A stretch of DNA of 64,000 bases from Serpentinicella sp031432315 (GCF_031432315.1 NZ_JAVKGO010000003.1:124001-188000); one strand, 5' to 3'; shown: positions 7,855 through 17,236, counted from the stretch's first letter. Program-made: numbers and translations. The notes: generated from the letters alone by a model not told the origin.

Positions 7855-9255
7855 TTGACTTATGATGTGATTATTGTTGGAGCAGGACCTGCGGGAATAT
7901 TTACAGCCTTAGAATTAGTAAAAAAAGAAACAAAGAAAAAGATATTAATTATTGAAAAAGGAAGAAGCATAGATAAAAGGCATTGTCCAAAGGAACACAC
8001 GAAAAACTGTGTGTACTGTAAACCCTATTGTCACATTACTACAGGCTTTTCAGGAGCAGGTGCTTTTTCAGACGGCAAGCTTTCTTTAAGTTATGAAGTT
8101 GGGGGAGAGCTACCAGATTTAATAGGAACAACACTAGCAGAAGAATTTATAAGCTATACAGATGACATATATCTTGAATTTGGTGCAGATACAAAAATAG
8201 AAGGAATAGAAAACAGCGAAGCAATAAAAGAAATTCGCAGAAAATCAATTGAAGCAGGGTTAAAATTGGTTGACTGTCCAATTCGTCATTTAGGCACTGA
8301 AAAAGCCCAAGAGATATACTATGAAATTCAAAAATATTTATTAGATGCCGGAGTAGAAATAAGTTTTAACTATTTAGTGAAAGACTTGTTCATAGAAGAT
8401 GATACAGTTAAAGGGGTACAAGCAGTTTCCTTAAAAGATCAAAAAGAAGAACAAAGAATTCTTGGAGAAAAGGTCATTGTCGCCGCAGGAAGAAAAGGAG
8501 CCGATTGGCTTAAAAATATGTGCACGAAACATCATATCGATCACAGGGCTGGAACCGTTGATATTGGTGTAAGAGTTGAAGTTAGAAATGAAGTAATGGA
8601 AAGGGTCAATAACGTCTTATACGAATCCAAACTAATTGGATACCCAGTGCCTTTTAGAGACAAAGTAAGAACTTTCTGTCAAAATCCAGGTGGGTTTGTT
8701 AGTCAAGAGAACTATGATGATGACCTAGCCATTGTTAATGGACACTCCTATAAAGATAAAAAGTCGGACAATACCAACTTAGCAATATTAAGCTCCCATA
8801 ACTTTCTTGAGCCTTTTAATCAACCAATTCAGTATGGTAAAAAGGTTTCGGAATTGGTCAATATGCTAGGTAATGGCAGTATTTTAGTTCAGCGATACGG
8901 TGATATCCTTGAAGGGAAGAGAACCTGGGAAAAAGAGCTTAGTCAATCAAACGTAAGCCCTACTTTACCCGATGCCGTAGCAGGAGATCTAACATCAGCC
9001 ATACCATATAGACCTATGAGCAATATTTTAAATTTTATTGAAGCCATGAATACAGTGGTACCAGGGTTTGCTAGCCGAGAGACACTACTTTATGGTCCAG
9101 AGGTTAAGTTCTATAGCAATAAGATTAATATAAATGAAGACTTTGAAACCAATATAAAAGGATTATATTGCTTAGGAGATTCAAGTGGATGGACTCGAGG
9201 ACTTATGATGGCATCTGTAATGGGTGTTATGATGGGGCGAAAGTTAACTGAATAA
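7855..9255 (+). CDS. FAD-dependent dehydrogenase (uncharacterised FAD/NAD-utilising family)
   Basis: 466-residue flavoprotein. The N-terminal dinucleotide-binding motif is VGAGPAG (residues 7-13), and the C-terminal FAD contact region reads GLYCLGDSSGWTRGLMMASVMG. A Cys-rich insert, HCPKEHTKNCVYCKPYC, lies at about residues 43-60, followed by GFSGAGAFSDGKL, which is diagnostic for the NAD(FAD)-utilising dehydrogenase family (COG2509-like). Catalytic role is not known. I choose TTG 7855, with GGGAGTGA (7842-7849) 5 bases upstream, over TTG 7840, which lies before that binding site. Convergent with the ABC-F gene. Confidence 0.85.
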   Translation: MTYDVIIVGAGPAGIFTALELVKKETKKKILIIEKGRSIDKRHCPKEHTKNCVYCKPYCHITTGFSGAGAFSDGKLSLSYEVGGELPDLIGTTLAEEFISYTDDIYLEFGADTKIEGIENSEAIKEIRRKSIEAGLKLVDCPIRHLGTEKAQEIYYEIQKYLLDAGVEISFNYLVKDLFIEDDTVKGVQAVSLKDQKEEQRILGEKVIVAAGRKGADWLKNMCTKHHIDHRAGTVDIGVRVEVRNEVMERVNNVLYESKLIGYPVPFRDKVRTFCQNPGGFVSQENYDDDLAIVNGHSYKDKKSDNTNLAILSSHNFLEPFNQPIQYGKKVSELVNMLGNGSILVQRYGDILEGKRTWEKELSQSNVSPTLPDAVAGDLTSAIPYRPMSNILNFIEAMNTVVPGFASRETLLYGPEVKFYSNKININEDFETNIKGLYCLGDSSGWTRGLMMASVMGVMMGRKLTE

Positions 9256-9263
9256 AACCATAA

Positions 9264-9299
9264 AACAAAGGCTTAGAGATTGTTCTCTAAGCCTTTGTT
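9264..9299. terminator. Bidirectional terminator
   Basis: 15-base arms AACAAAGGCTTAGAG (9264-9278) and CTCTAAGCCTTTGTT (9285-9299), 6-base loop, between convergent genes. The A-rich and T-rich ends suit both strands. Confidence 0.85.
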
Positions 9300-9303
9300 G
9301 CTA

Positions 9304-10860
9304 TTATACAATTTTAGTTGTCCAGTTTTCACAGTTCCAAACATCTGTCACTACATCATTGTAAAATTCAGGTTCATGACAAATTAATAATACACTACCT
9401 TTATATGCCTTCAACGCCCTTTTTAGCTCTTCCTTTGCATCAACATCTAAGTGATTAGTAGGCTCATCTAGTATGAGTATATTGGTTTCCCTATTAATTA
9501 GCTTACATAGTCTTACTTTGGCCTGCTCACCACCACTTAAAACGACAATCTTACTTTCAATATGCTTAGTGGTCAAACCACATTTAGCTAATGCTGCTCT
9601 AACCTCATATTGTGTGTAGGAAGGAAAGTCCTGCCAAACCTCATCAATACAGGTTTTGTAATTGGCTTCTTTTATTTCTTGTTCAAAATAGCCAATATGA
9701 AGGTAATCACCTAAGGCTACAGATCCGGAAATAGCAGGTATAAGCCCAAGTACACTTTTTAATAGGGTTGTTTTACCCAGTCCATTTGCACCCATTAAAG
9801 CAATCTTTTGACCCCTTTCCATTCTAAGGTTTAGAGGCTTAGACAGCGGTTCATCATATCCAATAACAAGGTCTTTTGTTTCAAAGATTAATTTACCCGA
9901 AGTTCTTGCATCTTTAAAGTTAAATTCAGGCTTAGGCTTTTCCTTTGCAAGTTCAATAACATCCATATTATCCAGTTTCTTTTGTCTAGACATAGCCATA
10001 TTTCTAGTCGAAACTCGGGCTTTATTTCTAGCTACGAAATCTTTTAAATCAGAGATTTCTTGTTGCTGTTTTTTGTATGCAGCTTCTAGTTGTTGTTTCT
10101 TCGCTTCGTAAATTTGCATAAACTGATCATAGTCACCAACATAACGATTAAGTTCTTGGTTTTCCATATGATAGATTAGATTAATAACGCTATTTAAAAA
10201 GGGAATATCGTGGGATATCAAAATAAATGCATTTTCATATTCTTGTAGGTAACGTTTTAGCCACTCAATATGCTGCTCATCTAAATAGTTTGTTGGCTCA
10301 TCTAATAATAAAATATCTGGCTTTTCTAGTAGAAGTTTGGCTAATAAAACCTTTGTACGCTGACCACCACTTAGATCATGAACATCTTTATCTAAACCAA
10401 TATCTTCAAGGCCTAATCCCCGGGCAATTTCCTCAACTTTGGCATCAATTATATAAAAATCATTGTTCGTTAGTGTATCTTGAAGGGTCCCCAAATCTTC
10501 CATAAGCTTTTCAAGCTCATCTGGTGATGCATCTCCCATTTGATCACATATTAGATTCATTTCAGATTCCATATCAAAAAGATATTGAAAAGCAGTTTTT
10601 AAAACATCTCGTATACTACTACCTTTTTCAAGGGCAGTATGTTGGTCTAAGTAACCGACTCTAACATTTTTAGCCCAATCAATTTTTCCTTCATCCGGTT
10701 CCACTTTTCTAGTGATAATATTCATAAAGGTAGACTTGCCTTCACCGTTTGCACCAATTAGACCGATATGTTCACCTTTTAGCAGTCTAAAAGATACGTT
10801 ATTAAAAATAGCACGGTCACCAAAACCATGATTAAGATTTTTAACGGTTAAAATACTCAT
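9304..10860 (-). CDS. ABC-F family ATPase (YkpA/YbiT-like)
   Basis: Soluble twin-ATPase protein of 518 residues without membrane segments. Walker A copies are GANGEGKST and GANGLGKTT; signature motifs are LSGGQRTKVLLAKLLL and LSGGEQAKVRLCKL; Walker B copies are ILLLDEPTNYLD and ILILDEPTNHLD. A charged helical linker rich in Lys/Gln (about residues 240-310) separates the cassettes, as in ribosome-associated ABC-F translation factors. Length and linker fit the YkpA/YbiT branch rather than the antibiotic-resistance branches, but this needs a tree. ATG 10860 is preceded on the minus strand by an A/G-rich GGAAGGGG. Confidence 0.9.
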   Translation of the reverse strand: MSILTVKNLNHGFGDRAIFNNVSFRLLKGEHIGLIGANGEGKSTFMNIITRKVEPDEGKIDWAKNVRVGYLDQHTALEKGSSIRDVLKTAFQYLFDMESEMNLICDQMGDASPDELEKLMEDLGTLQDTLTNNDFYIIDAKVEEIARGLGLEDIGLDKDVHDLSGGQRTKVLLAKLLLEKPDILLLDEPTNYLDEQHIEWLKRYLQEYENAFILISHDIPFLNSVINLIYHMENQELNRYVGDYDQFMQIYEAKKQQLEAAYKKQQQEISDLKDFVARNKARVSTRNMAMSRQKKLDNMDVIELAKEKPKPEFNFKDARTSGKLIFETKDLVIGYDEPLSKPLNLRMERGQKIALMGANGLGKTTLLKSVLGLIPAISGSVALGDYLHIGYFEQEIKEANYKTCIDEVWQDFPSYTQYEVRAALAKCGLTTKHIESKIVVLSGGEQAKVRLCKLINRETNILILDEPTNHLDVDAKEELKRALKAYKGSVLLICHEPEFYNDVVTDVWNCENWTTKIV

Positions 10861-10993
10861 TAATATACCCCTTCCATTTCAATAAATCAAAAATATTCAT
10901 ATTTTATAAAAAAATGAATATAAATAGTATAAAAGCTACATAATAAATTATATACGACATAATATCCTAATACAAAGTAATTTTTTTATTTAT

Positions 10994-11022
10994 TTGCATT
11001 TATAAGGGTAGAGTGGTATAAT
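10994..11022 (+). promoter_or_regulatory. Promoter of the cold-shock gene
   Basis: TTGCAT (10994-10999), 17-base spacer, extended TGG-TATAAT (TATAAT 11017-11022). Transcription would start near 11029, giving a leader of about 130 nt, the long 5' untranslated region expected for cold-inducible csp mRNAs. Confidence 0.75.
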
Positions 11023-11159
11023 AACTGTGGTGTTAAAAAGAAGTGAAATTTCTGGAAAACAATTTTTAGGCCTCTTTGGGATTATTTGGCTCGACGTTAA
11101 ATTGGTTTGTCAGTTTTCAATCTTTTTTACGAAATAATTTTAAAGGAGGCCATAACAAT

Positions 11160-11357
11160 ATGGTAGGAAAAGTAAAATGGTTTAATGCAGAAAAAGGATT
11201 TGGTTTTATCGAGCGTGAAGACGGAGACGATGTATTCGTACACTTCACAGCTATCGAAGGAAGTGGATTCAAAAGCCTTCAAGAAGGTCAACAAGTTGAG
11301 TTTGACATCGTTGATGGAAACCGTGGACCACAAGCAGCTAACGTAGTTGGACAATAA
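11160..11357 (+). CDS. Cold-shock protein (CspA family)
   Basis: 65-residue single cold-shock domain that binds single-stranded RNA/DNA as an RNA chaperone. RNP1 reads KGFGFIE and RNP2 VFVHF; the length is exactly that of Bacillus CspB-type proteins. ATG 11160 follows AAAGGAGG (11142-11149); an upstream in-frame extension to 11076 lies in the leader and is not coding. The 130-nt leader probably regulates translation by temperature-dependent folding (family knowledge). A DEAD-box helicase gene follows on the same strand, a sensible cold-adaptation neighbour. Confidence 0.95.
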   Translation: MVGKVKWFNAEKGFGFIEREDGDDVFVHFTAIEGSGFKSLQEGQQVEFDIVDGNRGPQAANVVGQ

Positions 11358-11384
11358 TAAATAACTAAAAAGATAATAATGAAG

Positions 11385-11423
11385 AGGTCATATCCCAGTT
11401 ATTTGGAATATTGACCTTTTTTT
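11385..11423 (+). terminator. Terminator after csp
   Basis: AGGTCA (11385-11390) pairs with TGACCT (11412-11417), extended by flanking A/T pairs, followed by seven T residues. Confidence 0.75.
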
Positions 11424-11471
11424 CTGGGCATTAATATATGTGTAGAAGTAGAATAAAGGAGATGAATGAAT

Positions 11472-12950
11472 ATGGCAACATTTACAGATTTTAATTTGGA
11501 TAAGAAAGTATTTCAAGCCCTTACAGACATGGGGTTTGAAGAAGCAACACCAATACAAAGTCAAACAATACCGACTGCGCTTGACGGTAAAGATGTTATT
11601 GGACAAGCACAAACTGGGACAGGAAAAACAGCTGCCTTTGGTATTCCTTTAATTGAGCAAGCTGATTTAAGCAATAAAGATGTACAAGGCCTAGTTTTAG
11701 CACCTACAAGAGAGTTAGCTGTTCAGGTTGCAGAAGAAGTAAACAAAATAGGAAATGTAAAAGGCGTACGTGCCCTACCTATTTATGGTGGACAAGATAT
11801 CAATAGGCAAATTAAAGCCCTAAGAAAAAATCCTCAAATTATTGTTGCAACACCAGGACGATTTATGGACCATATGAGAAGAAAAACGGTAAAATTAAAT
11901 GGTATTAAAATGGTTGTACTGGATGAAGCAGATGAAATGTTAAACATGGGATTTGTTGAGGATATAGAAACAATTTTAAGTGAAGTACCAACAGAAAGAC
12001 AAACTTTACTTTTCTCAGCAACAATGCCTAATGCGATTAGAACCTTAGCGAATAAATTTATGAGTGAGCCGCACTACATCGCAGTAAAAGCTGCTGAAAT
12101 TACGGTACCTAACATTGTACAAGAATATATAGAAGTACCAGAAAAACAAAAGTTTGATGTGCTTAGCAGACTATTAGATATGCAAGCCCCTGAACTTGCC
12201 ATTGTTTTTGGTAGAACAAAAAGAAGAGTAGATGAACTATCAGAAGCTTTAAGTAAAAGAGGATATGGCGCTGAAGGTATTCACGGTGACCTGACACAAA
12301 ATAAGCGTGATAGCGTACTAAGGAAGTTTAAAGAGGGTACAATAGAAGTGCTTGTTGCCACGGATGTAGCAGCTAGGGGACTAGATATTTCAGGTGTAAC
12401 CCATGTTTATAATTTTGATATACCACAGGATCCAGAAAGCTATGTACATAGAGTAGGACGTACAGGAAGAGCAGGAAATACTGGATTAGCTACAACCTTT
12501 GTCAATCCAAGAGAAATTAGTTTCTTAAAAACAATTGAAAGAGTTGCAAAAAGAAAAATTGATCGTAAACCAATCCCTTCTTTTGCAGAAGCAATCATTG
12601 GTCAACAACGTTTAGCTGTTGAAAAATTATTAGAAGTTGTTAGAGAAAACGATCTTAAAACTTATAAAAGTACAGCAGAACAGCTACTAGAAGATACAGA
12701 TTCAGTAACTTTATTATCAGCGGCCCTAAAGATGCTAACGAAGGAACCAAGTAGTACACCTGTAAAATTAACAGAAGAAGCTCCTTTAAGAACGAAGAAA
12801 CATAAAGGTGGCGGCGGTAGCGGCGGAAGCAGCAGTCGATATAGAAGAAGAAATGACAACAAGAAGTTTGATAAAAACAAAAAAGGTAGAGGACCACAAC
12901 AGTCATCAAATAAAGGACAATGGTCAAATAAAAAGAAAAGCAACAAATAA
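11472..12950 (+). CDS. cshA: DEAD-box RNA helicase (CshA-like)
   Basis: ATP-dependent RNA helicase, 492 residues. Motifs in order: Q-motif region PIQSQTIP, motif I AQTGTGKTAAFG, Ia PTRELA, TPGR, II DEAD, III SAT, HGDLTQ, ATDVAARGLD and HRVGRTGRAG. After the helicase core comes a C-terminal segment and a basic Gly/Ser/Arg/Lys/Asn tail (about 440-492), as in CshA-type helicases that join the RNA degradosome or ribosome assembly. Start ATG 11472 is preferred because AGGAG (11457-11461) is 10 bases away; ATG 11466 would be only 4 away. Its 3' region runs into a long structured RNA. Confidence 0.92.
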   Translation: MATFTDFNLDKKVFQALTDMGFEEATPIQSQTIPTALDGKDVIGQAQTGTGKTAAFGIPLIEQADLSNKDVQGLVLAPTRELAVQVAEEVNKIGNVKGVRALPIYGGQDINRQIKALRKNPQIIVATPGRFMDHMRRKTVKLNGIKMVVLDEADEMLNMGFVEDIETILSEVPTERQTLLFSATMPNAIRTLANKFMSEPHYIAVKAAEITVPNIVQEYIEVPEKQKFDVLSRLLDMQAPELAIVFGRTKRRVDELSEALSKRGYGAEGIHGDLTQNKRDSVLRKFKEGTIEVLVATDVAARGLDISGVTHVYNFDIPQDPESYVHRVGRTGRAGNTGLATTFVNPREISFLKTIERVAKRKIDRKPIPSFAEAIIGQQRLAVEKLLEVVRENDLKTYKSTAEQLLEDTDSVTLLSAALKMLTKEPSSTPVKLTEEAPLRTKKHKGGGGSGGSSSRYRRRNDNKKFDKNKKGRGPQQSSNKGQWSNKKKSNK

Positions 12951-12967
12951 AAAGTAAAATTTTAAAT

Positions 12968-13112
12968 AACAAACCGATAATTTGTAATACAGTGCTAAAA
13001 ATGATTTTAAGAATTTGAGTAAGTACTATTAATTGAGTACTGCTACGCTGCTTAAATAAATGAAACTGCGGCGATGATCTACTGTATATACAAATAGTGG
13101 TTTGTTTTTTTT
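12968..13112 (+). ncRNA. Long structured RNA ending in a T run (3' structure or independent sRNA)
   Basis: A closing stem is made of three consecutive helices: AACAAACC (12968-12975) with GGTTTGTT (13099-13106), ATTTGT (12980-12985) with ACAAAT (13090-13095), and ATACAGT (12987-12993) with ACTGTAT (13081-13087). They enclose about 87 nt containing a further TTTAAG/CTTAAA pairing. A run of T follows the closing helix, so it terminates transcription. It is far larger than an ordinary terminator. No promoter of its own was recognised and I do not recognise the family. Confidence 0.45.
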
Positions 13113-13119
13113 GCAAAAA

Positions 13120-13150
13120 AAAGAAAAAGTAATAAAATTACTTTTTCTTT
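13120..13150 (-). terminator. Terminator of the BCCT transporter gene
   Basis: 13-base arms AAAGAAAAAGTAA (13120-13132) and TTACTTTTTCTTT (13138-13150). The 3' arm contains the BCCT stop codon, and a T run follows on the minus strand. Confidence 0.7.
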
Positions 13151-14790
13151 AAAACATTCATGATAGTTCTAAAGTGGTTAATATCTCTAATTTTCTTTTG
13201 GCGCTTATGGGAACGTTTCACACTTTTTATAAGGGAAATACTCATAATCGTCAGTATAATAGCGAAGGGAAGCCCAGTACTTATAACAGCTGCCTGTAAT
13301 GCGGAAAGCGCTTTTTCTCCGCCGATAACCAATAGTACTGCTGCAACCAGTCCTTCCATACAAGCCCAAAACACTCTTTGAGGCACTGGGGAATCAAGTT
13401 TTCCTCCAGATGTTATATTGTCTACAACTAAAGATCCTGAATCACTAGATGTGATAAAGAAGGATATAACAAGTAAGGTTCCCAATAAGGATAGTATAAC
13501 TCTAAGTAATCCTGCTAATAATGGGATATTCAATAGACTAATCATTTCAAAGAGTGCAACTGGCAGATTGTTATCCACCACATTAAACAATTGACCGTCA
13601 CTAATAGTGTTAATATGAATTGCAGTTCCACCAAATACGGTAAGCCACATAAATGACAGTAAAGATGGCACAATTAGTACAGCTAAAACAAATTCTCGAA
13701 TTGTTCTTCCCTTTGATATTCTAGCAATAAACATTCCAACAAATGGTGACCATGATATCCACCATGCTAGATAAAATACCGACCAACTACCTTGCCATGT
13801 CTTCTCATTGATAGCAATAAAGAAGGATGATTGAATAAAGCCATTCAAATAGGTCCCTAAAGAATTAGAAAATAACCTTAAAATATAAGCTGATGGTCCA
13901 ATTAAAAAAACAGCCAACATAAACACAAAAGCTATTTTGATATTCAACTCGGATAAAAATTTTACACCTTTATCTAGTCCAGAAACAACTGATATGACAG
14001 CTAGCCCAGTAATAATTGCAATAAGAACAACCTGAATAGGTACACTTATAGTAATACCAATTAAGTAATTAAGCCCACTATTAATTTGCTGGACACCCAA
14101 GCCTAAAGAAGTGGCTAAACCAAACAAACAAGATAGTACAGCTAAAGTATCTATTATATCCCCTATGATACCAAATACCTTGTCCCCTAATAAGGGATAG
14201 AAAACTGATCTTAATGACAGAGGGAGTTTTCTATTATAGGCGAAAAAAGCCAAAGCTAGGGATATTAATGCATATATACCCCATGGGTGAAGTCCCCAGT
14301 GAAAAAAGGTTGTTGCCATAGCCCCATGGACTGAATCCACATTATCATAGATAGGTGGGAGAAACTGACTATGATAAAGCGGTTCTCCAACAGCCCAAAA
14401 CATTAGACCGATTCCCATTCCAGCGGATATAAGCATAGAATACCAAGCGAAATTTGAAAATTCAGCTTCTGAATCTACCCCACCGATTCGAACGTTACCA
14501 AGCTTTGAAAAAGCAAAGTAAAGGCAAACTATTATAAAGAAGTTACTAGATAAAATAAAAACCCAATCAAAATTCGTAATGATTGCATTTTTAGTACGTT
14601 CAAATAATAAGTTAGCATACTCTAAATTTAATAGAGCAAATAAAGAAAACACTAGTATAAAAGCCCCTGATGCAATAGAAACGACAGGGTTTAAATCCAT
14701 ACCAAATCCTCTAAAGTTACGATTATATAAGTTTTCTTCTAATTTTTTTTGCAGCTCTTCCTGTTCTTTCTGATAATCACGATCTTTCAA
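13138..14790 (-). CDS. BCCT family betaine/choline/carnitine transporter
   Basis: 550-residue membrane carrier with about 12 hydrophobic segments. Family motifs include MFWAVGEPLYH near residue 130 and SWSPFVGMFIARISKGRTIREF near residue 350. The SWSPFVGMFIAR region is the hallmark of sodium- or proton-coupled uptake of quaternary ammonium osmolytes such as glycine betaine. There is a charged N-terminal tail (DYQKEQEELQKKLEEN) and a basic C-terminal tail; such tails sense osmotic stress in BetP. Substrate is inferred only at family level. Its start faces the lysine riboswitch region, giving a divergent intergenic space. Confidence 0.92.
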   Translation of the reverse strand: MKDRDYQKEQEELQKKLEENLYNRNFRGFGMDLNPVVSIASGAFILVFSLFALLNLEYANLLFERTKNAIITNFDWVFILSSNFFIIVCLYFAFSKLGNVRIGGVDSEAEFSNFAWYSMLISAGMGIGLMFWAVGEPLYHSQFLPPIYDNVDSVHGAMATTFFHWGLHPWGIYALISLALAFFAYNRKLPLSLRSVFYPLLGDKVFGIIGDIIDTLAVLSCLFGLATSLGLGVQQINSGLNYLIGITISVPIQVVLIAIITGLAVISVVSGLDKGVKFLSELNIKIAFVFMLAVFLIGPSAYILRLFSNSLGTYLNGFIQSSFFIAINEKTWQGSWSVFYLAWWISWSPFVGMFIARISKGRTIREFVLAVLIVPSLLSFMWLTVFGGTAIHINTISDGQLFNVVDNNLPVALFEMISLLNIPLLAGLLRVILSLLGTLLVISFFITSSDSGSLVVDNITSGGKLDSPVPQRVFWACMEGLVAAVLLVIGGEKALSALQAAVISTGLPFAIILTIMSISLIKSVKRSHKRQKKIRDINHFRTIMNVLKKK

Positions 14791-14994
14791 AGTATCACCT
14801 CACGTTGTAATTCTTTGCACATTTAAAGTATGTGCAATAAACTTATTTTTACTCTTTCGAAAGAATAGATAATTTTAAAAACATTCTTTAAAAAGTAATG
14901 TTAACAATTTTTATATACCTAAATTTTTCTACTTTAAACAAAAAAAGCAAAATTATTATTATACATGAGATGATGAAATTTGTCGAATTATGTA

Positions 14995-15023
14995 TTGACA
15001 TATTTTTAGCACAGTGATACTAT
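14995..15023 (+). promoter_or_regulatory. Promoter of the lysine riboswitch transcript
   Basis: TTGACA (14995-15000), 17-base spacer, extended TGA-TACTAT (TACTAT 15018-15023). Predicted start near 15030, about 25 nt before the riboswitch. Confidence 0.75.
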
Positions 15024-15053
15024 TTTTAAGTAAAATTAAAATAACTTGAATTC

Positions 15054-15213
15054 ATAGTAGAGGTGCAGCATTTAAGAGTAACTAGGTGGAGTAAAGCAGC
15101 GATGATACTTAGTAAAAGGAAATGTTGCCGAAATGTATAGCTGAAGCTTTAGGTTATATGTTGGTCTTACATAGAAGATATGTACGACTGTCACAATTAT
15201 TGTGGAGCGCTAT
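15054..15213 (+). promoter_or_regulatory. Lysine riboswitch (L-box)
   Basis: Conserved L-box blocks appear in order: AGAGGTGC followed by TTTAAGAGTA, then GGAAATGTTGCCGAA, AGCTGAAGC, GACTGTCAC and TTGTGGAGCGCTAT, with ATAG (15054-15057) and CTAT (15210-15213) closing helix P1. The 160-nt length fits the class. Lysine binding is expected to favour the downstream terminator and switch off the NhaC-type gene. Confidence 0.93.
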
Positions 15214-15220
15214 CGGTGAA

Positions 15221-15300
15221 TTAGTAGTATAAAAATTATAAAAAGATATAATTTTTATGCACTAATCTCTAAGCCGTAGCTTAGGGATATTTTATTTTTT
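15221..15300 (+). terminator. Riboswitch expression platform: antiterminator and terminator
   Basis: An A/T-rich hairpin (15221-15240 with 15247-15265) is followed directly by a 10-base terminator stem ATCTCTAAGC (15265-15274) with GCTTAGGGAT (15279-15288), loop CGTA, then ATTTTATTTTTT. The two stems abut at 15265, consistent with transcriptional attenuation. Confidence 0.8.
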
Positions 15301-15339
15301 GACACCTAAGATTGAACATAAAGAAGGAGAGAAATTAAA

Positions 15340-17064
15340 TTGAAAAGAAAAATTACATTATTAAGTACGTTATTTATTTTAATGAGTACAGTTAGCATTT
15401 TTGCTACTGATCCATCCCCTGCAGAATTAAATGCAGAAAAATTTGGGCTATTGACAATACTACCACCACTTGTAGCCATTGTTTTAGCTTTTATTACGAA
15501 AAATGTAGTGATTTCCCTGTTTATTGGGGTATTTGCTGGGGCTTTTTTACTTGGATTAAATGATTATGGTGCCGTAGGTGCTATTTTTCAGGGGTTTGTG
15601 GGAATTGTAGGATATATCATCGACTCACTTGCTGACTCTTGGAATGCAGGAATTATACTTCAATGCTTAACAATTGGTGGATTAATCGCACTAATATCAA
15701 AAATGGGTGGTGCTAGGGCTGTTGCTGAATCCCTATCCAAAAGAGCAAAGACACCGAGAAGTGCTCAATTAATTACTTGGTTTTTAGGACTATTTATTTT
15801 CTTCGATGACTATGCCAACGCATTGATTGTGGGACCAATTATGAGACCAGTAACAGATAAGATGAAAATCTCGAGAGAACGCTTAGCCTTTGTCATTGAT
15901 GCAACAGCAGCACCAATTGCGGGAATGGCACTTATTTCTACTTGGATTGGTTATGAAATTGGATTAATTAATGATGCATATGCCAGCATTGGACAAAATG
16001 TAAACGCTTATGGGGTATTTATTTCAACGATCCCTTATCGTTTTTATAACATTTTAATTCTGGCTTTCATCGTGATTACAGCAGTTCTTTTAAAAGAATT
16101 TGGACCTATGTATAAGGCGGAAAAGAGAGCAAGGCTATCAGGAAAGGTAACTTCACCAAATTCAAAACCAATGACATCTGAAGAAGGAACAGACTTAATG
16201 CCTAAAGCAGGGATTAAATTAAGCATATGGAATGCGATTGTACCAATTGCAGTTTTAATTGTGACAGCCTTTGCAGGATTCTATTATAATGGTTACTTAG
16301 CTTTAGCAGACGATCCAGAAGTGATTCAAATGATTAAAAATGCGCCGTTATCAATGGCAGCGATTAGAGAAACTTTTGGTGCATCTGATGCAAGTATTGT
16401 GTTATTTCAAGCTGCCTTAATTGGAAGTATCGTCGCTTTATTAATGGGTGTAAAACAAAAAATATTTACAATATCAGAGGGAATTGATACATGGATTCAA
16501 GGGATGAAATCCTTAGTAATTACAGGTGTTATTTTATTATTAGCTTGGTCATTATCGGGTGTAATTAGCGAATTGGGGACAAACGTATACTTAGTGTCTA
16601 GATTATCAGATTCATTACCTGCATTTTTATTACCTACAATCATATTTATCCTAGGTTCTGCAATATCCTTTGCTACAGGTACTTCCTATGGAACTATGGG
16701 AATATTGATGCCTTTAGCAATACCACTGGCATTTGCGATTAACCCAGATCAAGGATACGTGCTTATGAGTGTAGGAGCAGTATTAACAGGAGCAATTTTT
16801 GGAGACCACTGTTCACCAATTTCTGATACGACGATATTATCCTCCATGGGAGCAGATTGCGACCACGTCGATCATATTAAGACTCAAATTACCTATGCAA
16901 TAACCGTTGGTTTAGTAACTGTGTTATTTGGTTACATTCCAGTAGGCTTAGGCGTACCAGTATATATTGTATTACCAGTTGCACTAGCTGTTATTTTTGC
17001 GATCGTTCATATATTTGGTAAATCAGTCGAAATGACTGACTTAAAAAAGGAAAGTGCACACTAA
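15340..17064 (+). CDS. lysW: NhaC-family transporter, predicted lysine transporter
   Basis: 574-residue carrier with about 12 hydrophobic segments, an N-terminal signal-like segment and NhaC-family motifs (FFDDYANALIVGPIMRP; GAIFGDHCSPISDTTILSS). NhaC proteins are usually annotated as Na+/H+ antiporters, but this gene sits directly behind an L-box riboswitch; comparative genomics has proposed NhaC-type lysine transporters (LysW) in that setting. Lysine uptake is therefore the best reading, by regulation rather than by residue evidence. The start is TTG 15340, preceded by AAGAAGGAGAG; no better in-frame ATG is near the binding site. Confidence 0.85.
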   Translation: MKRKITLLSTLFILMSTVSIFATDPSPAELNAEKFGLLTILPPLVAIVLAFITKNVVISLFIGVFAGAFLLGLNDYGAVGAIFQGFVGIVGYIIDSLADSWNAGIILQCLTIGGLIALISKMGGARAVAESLSKRAKTPRSAQLITWFLGLFIFFDDYANALIVGPIMRPVTDKMKISRERLAFVIDATAAPIAGMALISTWIGYEIGLINDAYASIGQNVNAYGVFISTIPYRFYNILILAFIVITAVLLKEFGPMYKAEKRARLSGKVTSPNSKPMTSEEGTDLMPKAGIKLSIWNAIVPIAVLIVTAFAGFYYNGYLALADDPEVIQMIKNAPLSMAAIRETFGASDASIVLFQAALIGSIVALLMGVKQKIFTISEGIDTWIQGMKSLVITGVILLLAWSLSGVISELGTNVYLVSRLSDSLPAFLLPTIIFILGSAISFATGTSYGTMGILMPLAIPLAFAINPDQGYVLMSVGAVLTGAIFGDHCSPISDTTILSSMGADCDHVDHIKTQITYAITVGLVTVLFGYIPVGLGVPVYIVLPVALAVIFAIVHIFGKSVEMTDLKKESAH

Positions 17065-17073
17065 TAATTAGAT

Positions 17074-17127
17074 AAAAGGAAAGAAGCTGTTCTTTATAGG
17101 TTCAAACTGTTAAGGACAGCTCCTTTT
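17074..17127 (+). terminator. Terminator after the NhaC-type gene
   Basis: AGCTGTTCTT (17085-17094) pairs with AAGGACAGCT (17112-17121), with an outer helix AAAAGG/CCTTTT that also supplies T residues. Confidence 0.7.
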
Positions 17128-17236
17128 ATATTTGTTGTTAAGCATTTGCTTTAAAATAAGTAGTAGTATATATTGAGATAAATATCATATTATGATGTGA
17201 TGAAATTGAATAAGAAATCATAAGGAGTTATGAAAT

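Noticed and set aside
11076..11159. Longer frame in front of the cold-shock gene
   Set aside because: It lies in the predicted 130-nt leader; AAAGGAGG is directly before ATG 11160 and the resulting 65 residues are full family length.
12655..13116. 153-residue minus-strand ORF rich in Leu, Ile and Phe
   Set aside because: Antisense to the helicase tail and the structured RNA; its hydrophobic look comes from complementing a Lys/Asn-rich region.
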